A DNA stretch of 57,942 nt from contig JAQBTV010000008.1 of NCBI GenBank assembly GCA_027624715.1, positions 1-57,942 on the forward strand, read 5' to 3'. Each line of letters opens with the position of its first letter. Position 1 is the first letter of the stretch. The notes beneath the pieces were generated by a model. That model worked only from the letters and a program-made list of their open reading frames with translations. It ran no database searches and was not told the DNA's origin. Source of the stretch: Pseudomonadota bacterium. GTDB lineage: Bacteria > Pseudomonadota > Gammaproteobacteria > Burkholderiales > Eutrophovitaceae. Position numbers and translations under genes: made by a program. Shown here piece after piece: positions 1 through 8,205 of the stretch.

Positions 1-10
1 AAAAATAGGG

Positions 11-103
11 TGGCGGAGAGTGAGGGATTCGAACCCTCGATAGGGTTCTACACCCTATACTCCCTTAGCAGGGGAGCGCCTTCAGCCGCTCGGCCAACTC
101 TCC
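11..103 (-). tRNA. tRNA-Ser (GCT)
   Basis: The reverse complement folds as a class II tRNA with acceptor arm GGAGAGT/ACTCTCC, discriminator G and an encoded CCA. The anticodon loop holds GCT, which reads AGC and AGU serine codons. A long variable arm (pairing around TAGGGTgtaGAACCCTA) fits tRNA-Ser. It lies just downstream of lysC on the same strand, a usual arrangement in betaproteobacteria. Confidence 0.95.
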
Positions 104-179
104 GTTCGGCGACGCGAAGAGCAAGAGCGTGCCGAGAGAGTGTATTCTAGTTGAAACTGCTTTCGGTATCTAGGCTCTG

Positions 180-1421
180 TTATTCCAGCTCGAAGGCTTG
201 GTGGAGCGCACGCACGGCAAGTTCCATGTATTTCTCGTCAATGACGGCTGTGATCTTTATTTCCGAGGTTGAGACCATCTGTATGTTCACACCCTCATTA
301 GCTAGTGCACCAAACATTTTACTTGCTACACCCACATGAGAACGCATTCCAACACCCACTAGTCCTATCTTACAAATCTTATCGTCCCCGACTAAATCTC
401 GAGCTCCGATAACTGCTTGGACTGGCTTTAAAATATCAAGGGTTTTGTTTAAGTCGTTACGATGCACCGTGAACGAGAAATCTGTTTTTTTATCTGTACT
501 GATATTCTGTACGATGACATCAACCTCAATATTAGCTTTTGCAATTGGATCGAGAATCTTGAAAGCGATGCCTGGTGTATCGGGAACCCCACGCATGGTG
601 ACTTTTGCTTCATCACGATTAAAAGCTATACCAGAAACTAGAGCGGCTTCCATAGTTCCATCATCCTCAAATGTAATTAATGTTCCTGATTGCGATTCTT
701 CGTCAATCGAAATGTCGGGGTCAGTTAGACTGGATAGCACGCGTAATCTTACGCGATACTTCCCCGCAAACTCTACCGAGCGAATTTGTAATATCTTTGA
801 ACCTAAGCTAGCCATCTCGAGCATTTCCTCAAAGGTGACCGTTTTTAATCGGCGCGCATTTGGTACCACTCGAGGGTCTGTGGTGTATACCCCATCGACG
901 TCCGTATAAATTTGACACTCTTGTGCGCCAAGCACTGCTGCAATAGCTACCCCAGATGTGTCAGATCCACCACGACCTAATGTGGTGATGTTACCCTCTG
1001 CGTCTACGCCTTGAAAACCCGCAACGACGAGGACTTTTCCTGATTTTAGATCGTCTTGTATTCGATTTTTGTCGATGTCTAGGATACGTGCTTTAGTGTG
1101 TGCATCATCAGTAAGGACGCGTATCTGTGCGCCATTATAAGATTTTGCAGGGACACCTAGTTCGATTAAGGCCATGGATAAGAGGCCGATAGTCACTTGT
1201 TCTCCAGTCGAACAGACAACGTCTAATTCTCTGCGGTCCGGTCTAGATTGAATGGACTTGGCTAAATCGATGAGACGATTGGTCTCACCAGACATGGCGG
1301 ATACCACTACAACGATGTCATGGCCTGCATTTTTCCATTTCGCAACACGTCGGGCGACTTTTTTGATGCGGTCTGTCGAGCCTACCGAGGTTCCGCCGTA
1401 TTTTTGTACAATTAAAGCCAT
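180..1421 (-). CDS. lysC: Aspartate kinase, LysC
   Basis: Aspartokinase phosphorylates L-aspartate, the first step toward lysine, threonine, methionine and diaminopimelate. At 413 residues it has the usual length of monofunctional LysC with two C-terminal ACT domains. The kinase signature KYGGTSVGS begins at residue 7 and the nucleotide/substrate segment GRGGSDTSG lies at 149-157. The regulatory ACT pair occupies roughly residues 265-410 and is expected to mediate lysine and/or threonine feedback inhibition. The ATG start gives the canonical MALIVQKYGG N-terminus. An internal start for a separate beta subunit is known in some relatives but cannot be judged here. The gene ends about 75 bp before tRNA-Ser. 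The call is very secure. Confidence 0.97.
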   Translation of the reverse strand: MALIVQKYGGTSVGSTDRIKKVARRVAKWKNAGHDIVVVVSAMSGETNRLIDLAKSIQSRPDRRELDVVCSTGEQVTIGLLSMALIELGVPAKSYNGAQIRVLTDDAHTKARILDIDKNRIQDDLKSGKVLVVAGFQGVDAEGNITTLGRGGSDTSGVAIAAVLGAQECQIYTDVDGVYTTDPRVVPNARRLKTVTFEEMLEMASLGSKILQIRSVEFAGKYRVRLRVLSSLTDPDISIDEESQSGTLITFEDDGTMEAALVSGIAFNRDEAKVTMRGVPDTPGIAFKILDPIAKANIEVDVIVQNISTDKKTDFSFTVHRNDLNKTLDILKPVQAVIGARDLVGDDKICKIGLVGVGMRSHVGVASKMFGALANEGVNIQMVSTSEIKITAVIDEKYMELAVRALHQAFELE

Positions 1422-1492
1422 ATTAAATTCAAATTGAGTCTAGCGAGCAGGCATTTTAACGCAAGTTAGCCATGGTATTTTCATTTTGGTCG

Positions 1493-1520
1493 TTACGCTT
1501 AATACTGATTTTGTTATAAT
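1493..1520 (+). promoter_or_regulatory. sigma70-like promoter of tRNA-Arg(ACG)
   Basis: TTACGC at 1493-1498 and a perfect TATAAT at 1515-1520 are separated by 16 bp. The -10 lies 15 bp ahead of the mature tRNA 5' end at 1536, which suits a short tRNA leader. The -35 element is weak. Confidence 0.5.
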
Positions 1521-1535
1521 TTCTCACTCCATTAT

Positions 1536-1612
1536 GCGCCCGTAGCTCAGTTGGATAGAGTACATGCCTACGAAGCATGGGGTCGCACGTTCGAATCGTG
1601 CCGGGCGCGCCA
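1536..1612 (+). tRNA. tRNA-Arg (ACG)
   Basis: A standard 77-nt cloverleaf with acceptor GCGCCCG/CGGGCGC, anticodon stem CATGC/GCATG and loop CTACGAA, so anticodon ACG (read as ICG after TadA editing), and an encoded CCA. A run of eight T residues starts two bases after the CCA region (1613-1620) and could act with the acceptor/T arms as a simple transcription stop. Its 5' part is identical to that of the tRNA-Arg at 2105. Confidence 0.95.
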
Positions 1613-1649
1613 CTTTTTTTTGGGCTTTTCAGCTCAAATTTTTTGGGTC

Positions 1650-1922
1650 TCAAACGAAGGCGTCCGCTCCGGATGAGTCTGAGTAAATTTTTTCTTCATT
1701 GTCTCGATCGACTAACCCAATGCTGGTCAGCGCCGTCATCAATGTGTTGATCCGGTTGAATGGGACTTTAGCTTCGTTGCAAATTTGTGCCGAACTTTTT
1801 GGGCTTTCAGCTAGTTTAGTAAAGACCTCGATATGTAAACCTGCAAATAGTGCTTTCGATGCCAAAAATCCAAGTGTAATTTTAGAAACATCTTCCGTGG
1901 TCGCTATTAAACTATTTTCCAA
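1650..1922 (-). pseudogene. Truncated SAM-dependent O-methyltransferase (dimerisation domain only)
   Basis: The 90-residue product matches only the N-terminal dimerisation domain of small-molecule O-methyltransferases. It has a winged-helix-like pattern (LGFLASKALFAGLHIEVFTKL, then RINTLMTALTSIGLVDR) and ends at SSGADAFV, just where intact relatives continue into the catalytic Rossmann domain. No SAM-binding motif follows; the reading frame stops 38 bp from the 3' end of the tRNA-Arg(ACG). The only start is TTG, with no ribosome binding site, and it touches a 17-bp palindrome (1923-1939). I read it as the 5' relic of a gene cut by recombination at the tRNA. The domain call rests on pattern recognition. 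A standalone regulatory domain is the less likely alternative. Confidence 0.6.
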
Positions 1923-1939
1923 TTGAGATTAAATCTCAA
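1923..1939. repeat. Perfect 17-bp palindrome
   Basis: TTGAGATT-A-AATCTCAA is a perfect inverted repeat with a one-base centre. It lies immediately upstream of the truncated methyltransferase frame. It could be an operator for the lost gene; no regulator is nearby. The rest of 1940-2104 shows no gene. Confidence 0.5.
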
Positions 1940-2104
1940 ATATTCTTATTTTTTCAAAAGGCAGTCTACCACGCGTATTTTTTAATAGGCAGGAAGGAAA
2001 ATAATGGAGTTAAACTTCATTCGCTAATAATTGTTATGAAGAGCTGATACGAGTTTAATTTTAGCGGTTTGCTGATAGAATGATGACGATGTTATATGCT
2101 CTAC

Positions 2105-2181
2105 GCGCCCGTAGCTCAGTTGGATAGAGTACTTGGCTTCGAACCAAGGGGTCGGGAGTTCGAATCTCTCCGGGCGTGCCA
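2105..2181 (+). tRNA. tRNA-Arg (TCG)
   Basis: A 77-nt cloverleaf with acceptor GCGCCCG/CGGGCGT (terminal G-U pair), anticodon stem CTTGG/CCAAG and loop CTTCGAA, so anticodon TCG reading CGA, and an encoded CCA. The first 28 bases are identical to those of the tRNA-Arg(ACG) at 1536, which suggests tandem duplication followed by anticodon divergence. Confidence 0.94.
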
Positions 2182-2262
2182 CTTCCTTGATTGCGTGGGC
2201 TAGGTGATGTTGCCCTTACGCTAGATGCTGCAAATTGCATTGAATTATTTGAGGAATTGCAT

Positions 2263-2511
2263 GTGCCTATCTTCTTTGACCGACTTATCTTAGTTTGCTT
2301 TTTGGTCTTTCTATTTGGACCATTGGAGCAGGTCCATGCAGGGGACGCAGCAATTGAAATTCAAGAAGGTAACATCCACAACTGGATCAGGTACTACGAA
2401 AAAGAACTTGGCATTGAGATAGAGGATCCAGTACCTCAGGTTTTTGAAGCAGAGCGTATTGAGGTAGAACTTGAGCCTCAAGAAGCTTCGACGGACTCAA
2501 CACAAAATTAG
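2263..2511 (+). CDS. Small exported protein of unknown function
   Basis: I do not recognise this protein. The preferred start is GTG at 2263, because GAGGA at 2251-2255 lies 7 bp upstream. It gives 82 residues beginning with a convincing signal peptide: a short polar start, the hydrophobic run LILVCFLVFLFG, then a likely cleavage after VHA. The mature part is short and strongly acidic (many Glu in the last 45 residues) with no cysteines. The frame is open further upstream to a TTG at 2191, only 10 bp after the tRNA-Arg, but that extension lacks a ribosome binding site and would bury the signal peptide. It has the same direction as the tRNA and converges on the VOC gene. Confidence 0.55.
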   Translation: MPIFFDRLILVCFLVFLFGPLEQVHAGDAAIEIQEGNIHNWIRYYEKELGIEIEDPVPQVFEAERIEVELEPQEASTDSTQN

Positions 2512-2526
2512 TCTCAATAAGATTTC

Positions 2527-2913
2527 TTACTGATTGGGTGTAGGCTCGGTCGGTGGGTAGTCGAGTTCGACCTTGGCGCCAGAAGGGTCGCAGAAAAACA
2601 GTTGCCAAGGATCTGTCTTCCTGACTTGCCGCAGAGAATGGTCAATTTTGTGTTGCTTTAGTTTATCGACGGTCTCTATTAGGCCAGTTGCGCTGAACGC
2701 AATGTGATCAATCACACCTTCTGGTGGTTCTGGAAGTGTTTTGCCGGCAATGACATGTAAAACTGCAGTCTTTCCAGCATAAAGCCACGCACCTGGAAAT
2801 TTAAGTGGAGGTCGTTCACCAGGTTCTAAACCTAAAAATTCTTGATAAAAGGTGACCGTTGCATCAAGGTCATCCGTCAAAATTGTAAAGTGATTCATTG
2901 AGGTTGCTGGCAT
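2527..2913 (-). CDS. VOC family (glyoxalase/dioxygenase fold) protein
   Basis: The 128-residue protein has the two beta-alpha-beta-beta-beta modules of the vicinal oxygen chelate fold. The first begins MNHFTILTDDLDATVTFY and the second around VIDHIAFSATGLIETV. Candidate metal ligands are His8 of NHF, His71 of IDHIAF and the Glu of KVELDY near residue 116, the usual VOC positions. The family includes glyoxalases, extradiol dioxygenases and fosfomycin/bleomycin resistance proteins, and the substrate cannot be told from sequence. It is a single gene converging on the small exported protein and divergent from the nuclease gene. Confidence 0.85.
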   Translation of the reverse strand: MPATSMNHFTILTDDLDATVTFYQEFLGLEPGERPPLKFPGAWLYAGKTAVLHVIAGKTLPEPPEGVIDHIAFSATGLIETVDKLKQHKIDHSLRQVRKTDPWQLFFCDPSGAKVELDYPPTEPTPNQ

Positions 2914-3018
2914 CCATCATTCCTTTGTTGAGGCGCGGTTATTAGACTTAAGCTTGACAGTAACAGTATTCTATCGATTATCGTACTCAATGTCGTACCA
3001 AACTCCTGGACATTCTTT

Positions 3019-3570
3019 ATGCAGAATTGTAACGGTACTGTTTTTTTTAATAGGTGGCGTCTTCTTGCTCCGGTCTTGATCGTATTTATTGGTTTTTGTT
3101 TTGAGATTCCGCTTTCTCAATCAGAAGTTTTTCGTGGTGAGGTGGTTCGGATTGCAGACGGGGACACCATCACCGTCTTAATCAACGGTGACCGAAAAAT
3201 AAAAGTGCGGTTTATCGGTATTGATTCACCAGAGCTGGATCAACCGTTTGGCGTAAAAGCTCGTGATCGCTTGACTCAGCTGATTCAGGGGCAGTCGATT
3301 ATTTGTGATTGCGTGAAGCGGGACCGTTACAAGCGTTGGGTCTGCAGGGTTTTTTTTGATGATCTGGACGTCAACTGGGCATTGATCCGGGATGGATTAG
3401 CATGGTGGTATCGTGACTATCAGCAGGAGCAGGCACCAGAGGATCGTGTTCGCTATAAAGAGGCTGAAGCGTTGGCTAAGCAACAGAGAATTGGTTTGTG
3501 GGCTGACGACGCTTATCTACCGCCGTGGGAGTGGCGGCGTCAGGCGCGCGTGAAGCGTAACACGAAGTAA
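3019..3570 (+). CDS. Thermonuclease (SNase-like) family protein, exported
   Basis: A staphylococcal-nuclease-like phosphodiesterase. An N-terminal signal or anchor segment (LLAPVLIVFIGFCFEI, residues 15-30) precedes the SNase domain. Core motifs are present: IADGDTITV at 45-53, RFIGIDSPE at 64-72 (first catalytic Arg and the calcium-binding Asp) and KRDRYKRWV at 100-108, the equivalent of the D-x-Y-G-R segment. The length of 183 residues fits secreted single-domain members, which degrade extracellular or periplasmic nucleic acid. The start is ATG without a clear Shine-Dalgarno, chosen because it gives a complete signal peptide. It is not obviously operonic. Confidence 0.88.
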   Translation: MQNCNGTVFFNRWRLLAPVLIVFIGFCFEIPLSQSEVFRGEVVRIADGDTITVLINGDRKIKVRFIGIDSPELDQPFGVKARDRLTQLIQGQSIICDCVKRDRYKRWVCRVFFDDLDVNWALIRDGLAWWYRDYQQEQAPEDRVRYKEAEALAKQQRIGLWADDAYLPPWEWRRQARVKRNTK

Positions 3571-3612
3571 TCGGTTAATCTTAGGGCTGTTTGATCTTGG
3601 GCTTATAGCGAT

Positions 3613-3948
3613 ATGAAATTAATACTGCTTGCTATTCTTGCGGTCGTTTTAGCGGCCAATAAACCCAGTGAAAACGATTTTGAACAATACGTTGGTGACA
3701 AAATAGCTAAGAGCGAAATCGCCAAAAAATTGCTGTCTCAAGACGGAGGCATCCTAAAGGCGATTATTGAGAAGTTAGATGGTGTGCCGTGTCTTTTGGA
3801 GGAACCCTTTACGCAGGAATATGAAAATTATTTTGTGTTCAGTCTCTACACAATCGACTTACAATGTTTTGCAGGACCTAAGGTGACGTTATTGGGAGTG
3901 GCAGGTCAAATCTTTCCCATTGAGACTATAGAGGCAACGTCCAATTAG
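3613..3948 (+). CDS. Small exported protein, DUF4359-like
   Basis: A 111-residue protein with a short signal peptide (MKLILLAILAVVLA), followed by NKPSENDFEQYV and a charged helical stretch. The asparagine-proline-serine segment next to the membrane part, followed by an 'xxFxxYV' helix, resembles the DUF4359 pattern; this is recognition by eye. Two cysteines (in GVPCLL and LQCFAG) could form a disulphide in the periplasm. It follows the thermonuclease by 42 bp and may share its transcript. The function is unknown. It ends 7 bp from the convergent C-S lyase gene. Confidence 0.65.
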   Translation: MKLILLAILAVVLAANKPSENDFEQYVGDKIAKSEIAKKLLSQDGGILKAIIEKLDGVPCLLEEPFTQEYENYFVFSLYTIDLQCFAGPKVTLLGVAGQIFPIETIEATSN

Positions 3949-3955
3949 TGCTTCG

Positions 3956-5098
3956 CTAGGTTAGTGCCTCTATTCCCTTGGTGATGCGTTTGAGCGCTTC
4001 ACTCAGTACGGAGCGTGGGCACGCAAAGTTGAGCCTTAGGAACCCTGGAGCTCCAAATGGTGCACCGTCATAAATGCCGATTCCGAATTGCTCGAAGTAC
4101 GTCGACGGGTTGTCAACGTTCATTCTGCGTGCGTCGATCCAGGTTAGGTATGTAGCTTCTGAGTGATATACCGTCAATTGATCGTGAGTCGACAAGTTAG
4201 CTTCAACGTGGTCTCGATTCAGTCGTAAGTAGTTAACCAGTGCGGCTTGCCACGGTTTACCTTCTTTGTATGCGGCGAGGGTGGCGGTGTAGCCTAGAGC
4301 CCCGACATGATGAACGATACCGTTCATCACTTTTTTTAGTTTATTTCTTAACGTTGGATCTTTTACAACAGCATACGCACAACCTAATCCTGGTATATTA
4401 AAAGTCTTACTCGCAGATAAGAGTGTTACTGAAATATCAGCGGCCTCGGGTAGGTTTGCAGTTACCGTATGGGTTTTGTCTTGGTCCAAGATTAGACTCG
4501 CATGGATCTCATCGGAAATTAAAGTCAGATTATGTTTGTGGCAAAAAGCGACTAACTTGTTCAGCTCCTCAATATCCCAAACACGTCCAGTTGGGTTGTG
4601 TGGGCTGCAGAATAAAAAAGCTTTTGTGTTGTGTGTAACTGTTTTTTTTAGCGCATCAAAATCCATCACCCACTTTGTTCCGCTCCAAGCTAGAGGGGCG
4701 GTAATTGTTTTTCGATTGCCATAATTTGGCGCAGATAGAAAAGGTGGGTATATCGGTGTATTCGAAAGAATCTCATCACCTTCTTCGGCGAATGCGCGGC
4801 TCACAACGTTGAGTCCAACCACCAAGCTCGGTAACCAGATAATCCAATCTGTATCGATGGCCCAATTAAATTCGGTTTTTAGGTAGGCTGCAACAGTTGG
4901 AGGCAGTTCTGCAGGTGGTTGGGTGTACCCATAGATACCGTGGTTTACGCGTTCCATTAGTGCGGATTTAATGCACGGTGCCGTTTCGAAGTCCATATCA
5001 GCAACCCACATGGGTATGATATCCGGGCGATCATATTTGTTCCATTTGGTGCTGAACGTATCCGTTCTATTAATAATTTTGTCGAATTCAAAGGTCAT
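3956..5098 (-). CDS. PLP-dependent cystathionine beta-lyase / C-S lyase (MalY/PatB type)
   Basis: A fold-type I aminotransferase-family C-S lyase of the MalY/PatB group, which cleaves cystathionine or cysteine conjugates to a thiol, pyruvate and ammonia. Its 380 residues open with the typical FDKIINRTDTFSTKWNKY and IIPMWVADMDF. The PLP-binding lysine is Lys231 in SASKTFNIPG, and the preceding SPHNPTGRVW (165-174) and SDEIHASL (195-202) contain the usual cofactor Asn and Asp. The ATG follows the dnaE2 stop by only 5 bp, so it is almost certainly the last gene of the lexA-imuA-imuB-dnaE2 transcript. That is unexpected for a sulfur amino acid enzyme. The exact substrate is not decidable. Confidence 0.92.
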   Translation of the reverse strand: MTFEFDKIINRTDTFSTKWNKYDRPDIIPMWVADMDFETAPCIKSALMERVNHGIYGYTQPPAELPPTVAAYLKTEFNWAIDTDWIIWLPSLVVGLNVVSRAFAEEGDEILSNTPIYPPFLSAPNYGNRKTITAPLAWSGTKWVMDFDALKKTVTHNTKAFLFCSPHNPTGRVWDIEELNKLVAFCHKHNLTLISDEIHASLILDQDKTHTVTANLPEAADISVTLLSASKTFNIPGLGCAYAVVKDPTLRNKLKKVMNGIVHHVGALGYTATLAAYKEGKPWQAALVNYLRLNRDHVEANLSTHDQLTVYHSEATYLTWIDARRMNVDNPSTYFEQFGIGIYDGAPFGAPGFLRLNFACPRSVLSEALKRITKGIEALT

Positions 5099-5103
5099 GG
5101 TTC

Positions 5104-8100
5104 TTAATGAAAATCTCTTGATGTTGTGTTGAGTTTACCAAGAAGAGGTGAGTAATCGATTAATTTTTTTGCAATGAGGTGAATGACATCACCATCTCTT
5201 TCGATATGCCCGGAAACACCCATTAAGTGAGCATTCGTCAGTACTTGACGTTGTTCGGCGGCAATTCGGTTCCAAATCACCACATTGGTATACCCCGTTT
5301 CATCCTCTAAGGTGACAAACACCACGCCGCTGGATGTGTTGGGACGTTGTCGGGACGTAACGATTCCTGCCGTGCGGACCGATTGTCCACTTCGAAGTGC
5401 TTTGATCTTCTCAGCTGTTAGTGTTTTCCTTTTGTTGAGTTCTGGTCTGAGTAAGCACAGTGGATGTTTCCGCAAGGTGAGTCCTAGACTCCTATAGTCA
5501 GCAACAATATTTTCACCCTCTGTCGGTGCGGGTAATTTCAGGGGTTCCTGCGTGCTTGGTAGATGGCGAAATATCTCGGGTGGGTTTAGGTCCAGTCCGC
5601 GTGCCCACCAATTTGCTTGATGTCTATCTCCTATAGCACTTAATAAAGCATCGGCGCGGGCGAGTGCGTGTAAGTCTTTTTTATTTAATTCCGCGAGCCT
5701 TACAATTTGATCTACCTTTAAATGTTCCGCTCGATGAGCTACAATTCTGTGTGCCGCATCTCTGGAGAGTCCCTTAATCATATTGAAGCCCAATTGAATA
5801 GCTGGCTTATCCGTATTGGGAGTGTGAGCCAAACGACAATCATGATGACTGAGTAGTATATCTACGGGTAGGATCATCACTTCATGGCGTTGTGCGTCTT
5901 GAATCAGTTGGGATGGAGCATAAAATCCCATCGGTTGGCTGTTGAGTAGTGCGCACGTGAATGCTGCTGGTTCGTGGCGCTTAAGCCAGCTGGAGACATA
6001 CACCAGTAGGGCGAAGCTCGCTGAGTGGGATTCGGGAAATCCATACTGTCCAAAACCGAGAATTTGTTGAAATATTTGTTCGGCAAATTCTTTGCTGTAT
6101 CCACGAAGTTGCATCCCTTGTATGAGTTTTTGCTCAAGGTGACCTAGGCCGCCTTGACGTTTCCAAGTTGCCATGGACCTCCTGAGTTGATCGGCTTCGC
6201 CAGGTGTAAATCCTGCGGTCACAATGGCGAGTTGCATCACTTGTTCTTGAAATATGGGTACCCCTAATGTTCGTTCTAAAACTTTTTTAACCTCAGGAGA
6301 GGGGTAGGTAACGGGCTTTTTTCCTTGACGACGTTCCAGGTATGGATGTACCATGCCGCCTTGAATAGGCCCAGGCCGTACGATGGCGACTTCAATTACT
6401 AAATCATAAAAGCACTTTGGTTTCAGTCGAGGCAGCATCGACATTTGCGCTCGGGATTCGATTTGGAAAACGCCAATAGTATCTGCCTTAGATATCATTT
6501 CGTATACTTTTGGGTCTTCTGGGGGGATGTCAGATATGGTGAAGGGTTTGTGGTGCCACTCTTCAATAAGGCGTAGTGAGCGACGAATAGCAGAGAGCAT
6601 ACCCAGTGCTAATACATCAATTTTAAGCAATCCCAGTGCATCTAGATCATCTTTGTCCCACTGTATTACTGTACGGTTTTTCATTACCGCATTCTCAACG
6701 GGGACTAATTGAGTCAGAGGGCCTTGTGAAATTAAAAATCCACCAACATGCTGAGATAAATGTCGAGGAAATCCGGATAATTCCTGAGTAATATAGATGA
6801 GTTGTCTGATCACTTTGGTGTTTGTATTAAAACCAGCTTCCTTGAGTCGCTCAGACCGACTCGATTTTTGGTCCCACCAGCTGAAATTCTTAGAAATACG
6901 GTTAATTTGTTCTATATTTAATCCCAGTGCTTTGCCAACATCTCTGAATGCACTTTTAGGTCGATAAGTGACGACCGTTGCGGTTAGCGCTGCTCGATCT
7001 CGACCATACTTGTTGTAGATATACTGAATCACCTCTTCTCGACGATCATTTTCAAAGTCGACATCAATATCAGGTGGTTCGTGTCGTTCTTTAGATATAA
7101 ATCGTTCGAATAACATTTCTGAGCGATTGGGGTCTACTTCTGTGATACCTAATACATAACAAACTGCAGAGTTTGCCGCGCTACCTCTACCCTGGAATAG
7201 AATGCCTTGGGATCTGGCGTAGTTGGTGATATCAAATACGGTTAAAAAATACGGTTCATAGTTCAGTTCGTGAATGATGCTGAGCTCCCGCTCAACCAGT
7301 AATTGGACCTTCTCGGGAATGGTTTGAGGAAACCTCCAGGTGAGCCCTTTTTGAGTGAGTTTACGTAGATGTTCAGTTGTACTCATTCCATCCGGTGTGA
7401 TTTCCTTGGGATACTCATATTTGAGTGTACTGAGATCAAAGTTACACTGGTTGGCGATCACGAGAGTTTCGGCAATGAGTTGAGACGGATATAAGCGTTC
7501 GATTGTTTCAATGCTGCGTAGGTAACTTTCCCCGTTTTGGGGTAATTCAAAACCACTGTTTTTAAGAGTTTTCCTTATTCGAATTGCGTGGATGGTGTCT
7601 CTTAGCATGCGACGCTCCGGTATGTGCATGTGTGCGCTACCAATTGCGACGAGAGAGGTCATCATGAGTTGTGACAAGCGTTGAAGCGTCAGTATTTGTT
7701 TTGTTTCTTGATTGAGAAGAAGCTGCGCCATGCCAATCCAAACTTCGTTTTTGAAATGATGTTTTAACCAAGCGAGGTCTTTTATCTGACTCTCCTCTGA
7801 TAAATCAGTGTTTGGTAGCCATATCACGATGCAGTTTATTTCGATGTCTTTAAAGTGTTTTTGACTTAGGTAGTATTCACCTTTAGATGCGCTACGACGT
7901 GCGGTACTGATGAGGTTACACATATAACCATAGCCGTTACGATTTTTGGCAATTAGGATAAATCTAGTTCCTTCTTCAAGTCTAAATTCAGATCCAATCA
8001 GTAATTTAATATCTGCCGCTTGCGCGGCCATATGAGCGCGGACAGCACCAGCAACAGAGCACTCATCTGTAATCGCAATGGCGTGATACCCAAGTTTTTT

Positions 8101-8205
8101 GGCTTGCTCTACGAGTTCCTTAGGGTGTGAGGCGCCCTTAAGAAAACTAAAATTACTGATGCAGTGAAGTTCTGCATAGGAGGACACAACGGATGCCGTC
8201 TTCAT
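5104..8205 (-). CDS. dnaE2: Error-prone DNA polymerase DnaE2 (ImuC)
   Basis: A C-family translesion polymerase that carries out SOS-induced mutagenesis with ImuA and ImuB. It has 1033 residues, the DnaE2 length, shorter than replicative DnaE1. The order is an N-terminal PHP domain (AELHCISNFSFLKGASHP at 11-28), a palm with QGRGSAANS (338-346) and the catalytic PDIDVDFE (378-385), a fingers/tandem HhH region, and a C-terminal OB fold beginning near VRTAGIVTSRQR. The start ATG overlaps the imuB stop as ATGA, implying translational coupling. Expression should follow the LexA-controlled promoter upstream of lexA. Confidence 0.97.
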   Translation of the reverse strand: MKTASVVSSYAELHCISNFSFLKGASHPKELVEQAKKLGYHAIAITDECSVAGAVRAHMAAQAADIKLLIGSEFRLEEGTRFILIAKNRNGYGYMCNLISTARRSASKGEYYLSQKHFKDIEINCIVIWLPNTDLSEESQIKDLAWLKHHFKNEVWIGMAQLLLNQETKQILTLQRLSQLMMTSLVAIGSAHMHIPERRMLRDTIHAIRIRKTLKNSGFELPQNGESYLRSIETIERLYPSQLIAETLVIANQCNFDLSTLKYEYPKEITPDGMSTTEHLRKLTQKGLTWRFPQTIPEKVQLLVERELSIIHELNYEPYFLTVFDITNYARSQGILFQGRGSAANSAVCYVLGITEVDPNRSEMLFERFISKERHEPPDIDVDFENDRREEVIQYIYNKYGRDRAALTATVVTYRPKSAFRDVGKALGLNIEQINRISKNFSWWDQKSSRSERLKEAGFNTNTKVIRQLIYITQELSGFPRHLSQHVGGFLISQGPLTQLVPVENAVMKNRTVIQWDKDDLDALGLLKIDVLALGMLSAIRRSLRLIEEWHHKPFTISDIPPEDPKVYEMISKADTIGVFQIESRAQMSMLPRLKPKCFYDLVIEVAIVRPGPIQGGMVHPYLERRQGKKPVTYPSPEVKKVLERTLGVPIFQEQVMQLAIVTAGFTPGEADQLRRSMATWKRQGGLGHLEQKLIQGMQLRGYSKEFAEQIFQQILGFGQYGFPESHSASFALLVYVSSWLKRHEPAAFTCALLNSQPMGFYAPSQLIQDAQRHEVMILPVDILLSHHDCRLAHTPNTDKPAIQLGFNMIKGLSRDAAHRIVAHRAEHLKVDQIVRLAELNKKDLHALARADALLSAIGDRHQANWWARGLDLNPPEIFRHLPSTQEPLKLPAPTEGENIVADYRSLGLTLRKHPLCLLRPELNKRKTLTAEKIKALRSGQSVRTAGIVTSRQRPNTSSGVVFVTLEDETGYTNVVIWNRIAAEQRQVLTNAHLMGVSGHIERDGDVIHLIAKKLIDYSPLLGKLNTTSRDFH

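Noticed and set aside
445-909. Open frame of 154 codons antisense to lysC
   Set aside because: A shadow of the lysC coding frame. The translation is serine-rich without domain features.
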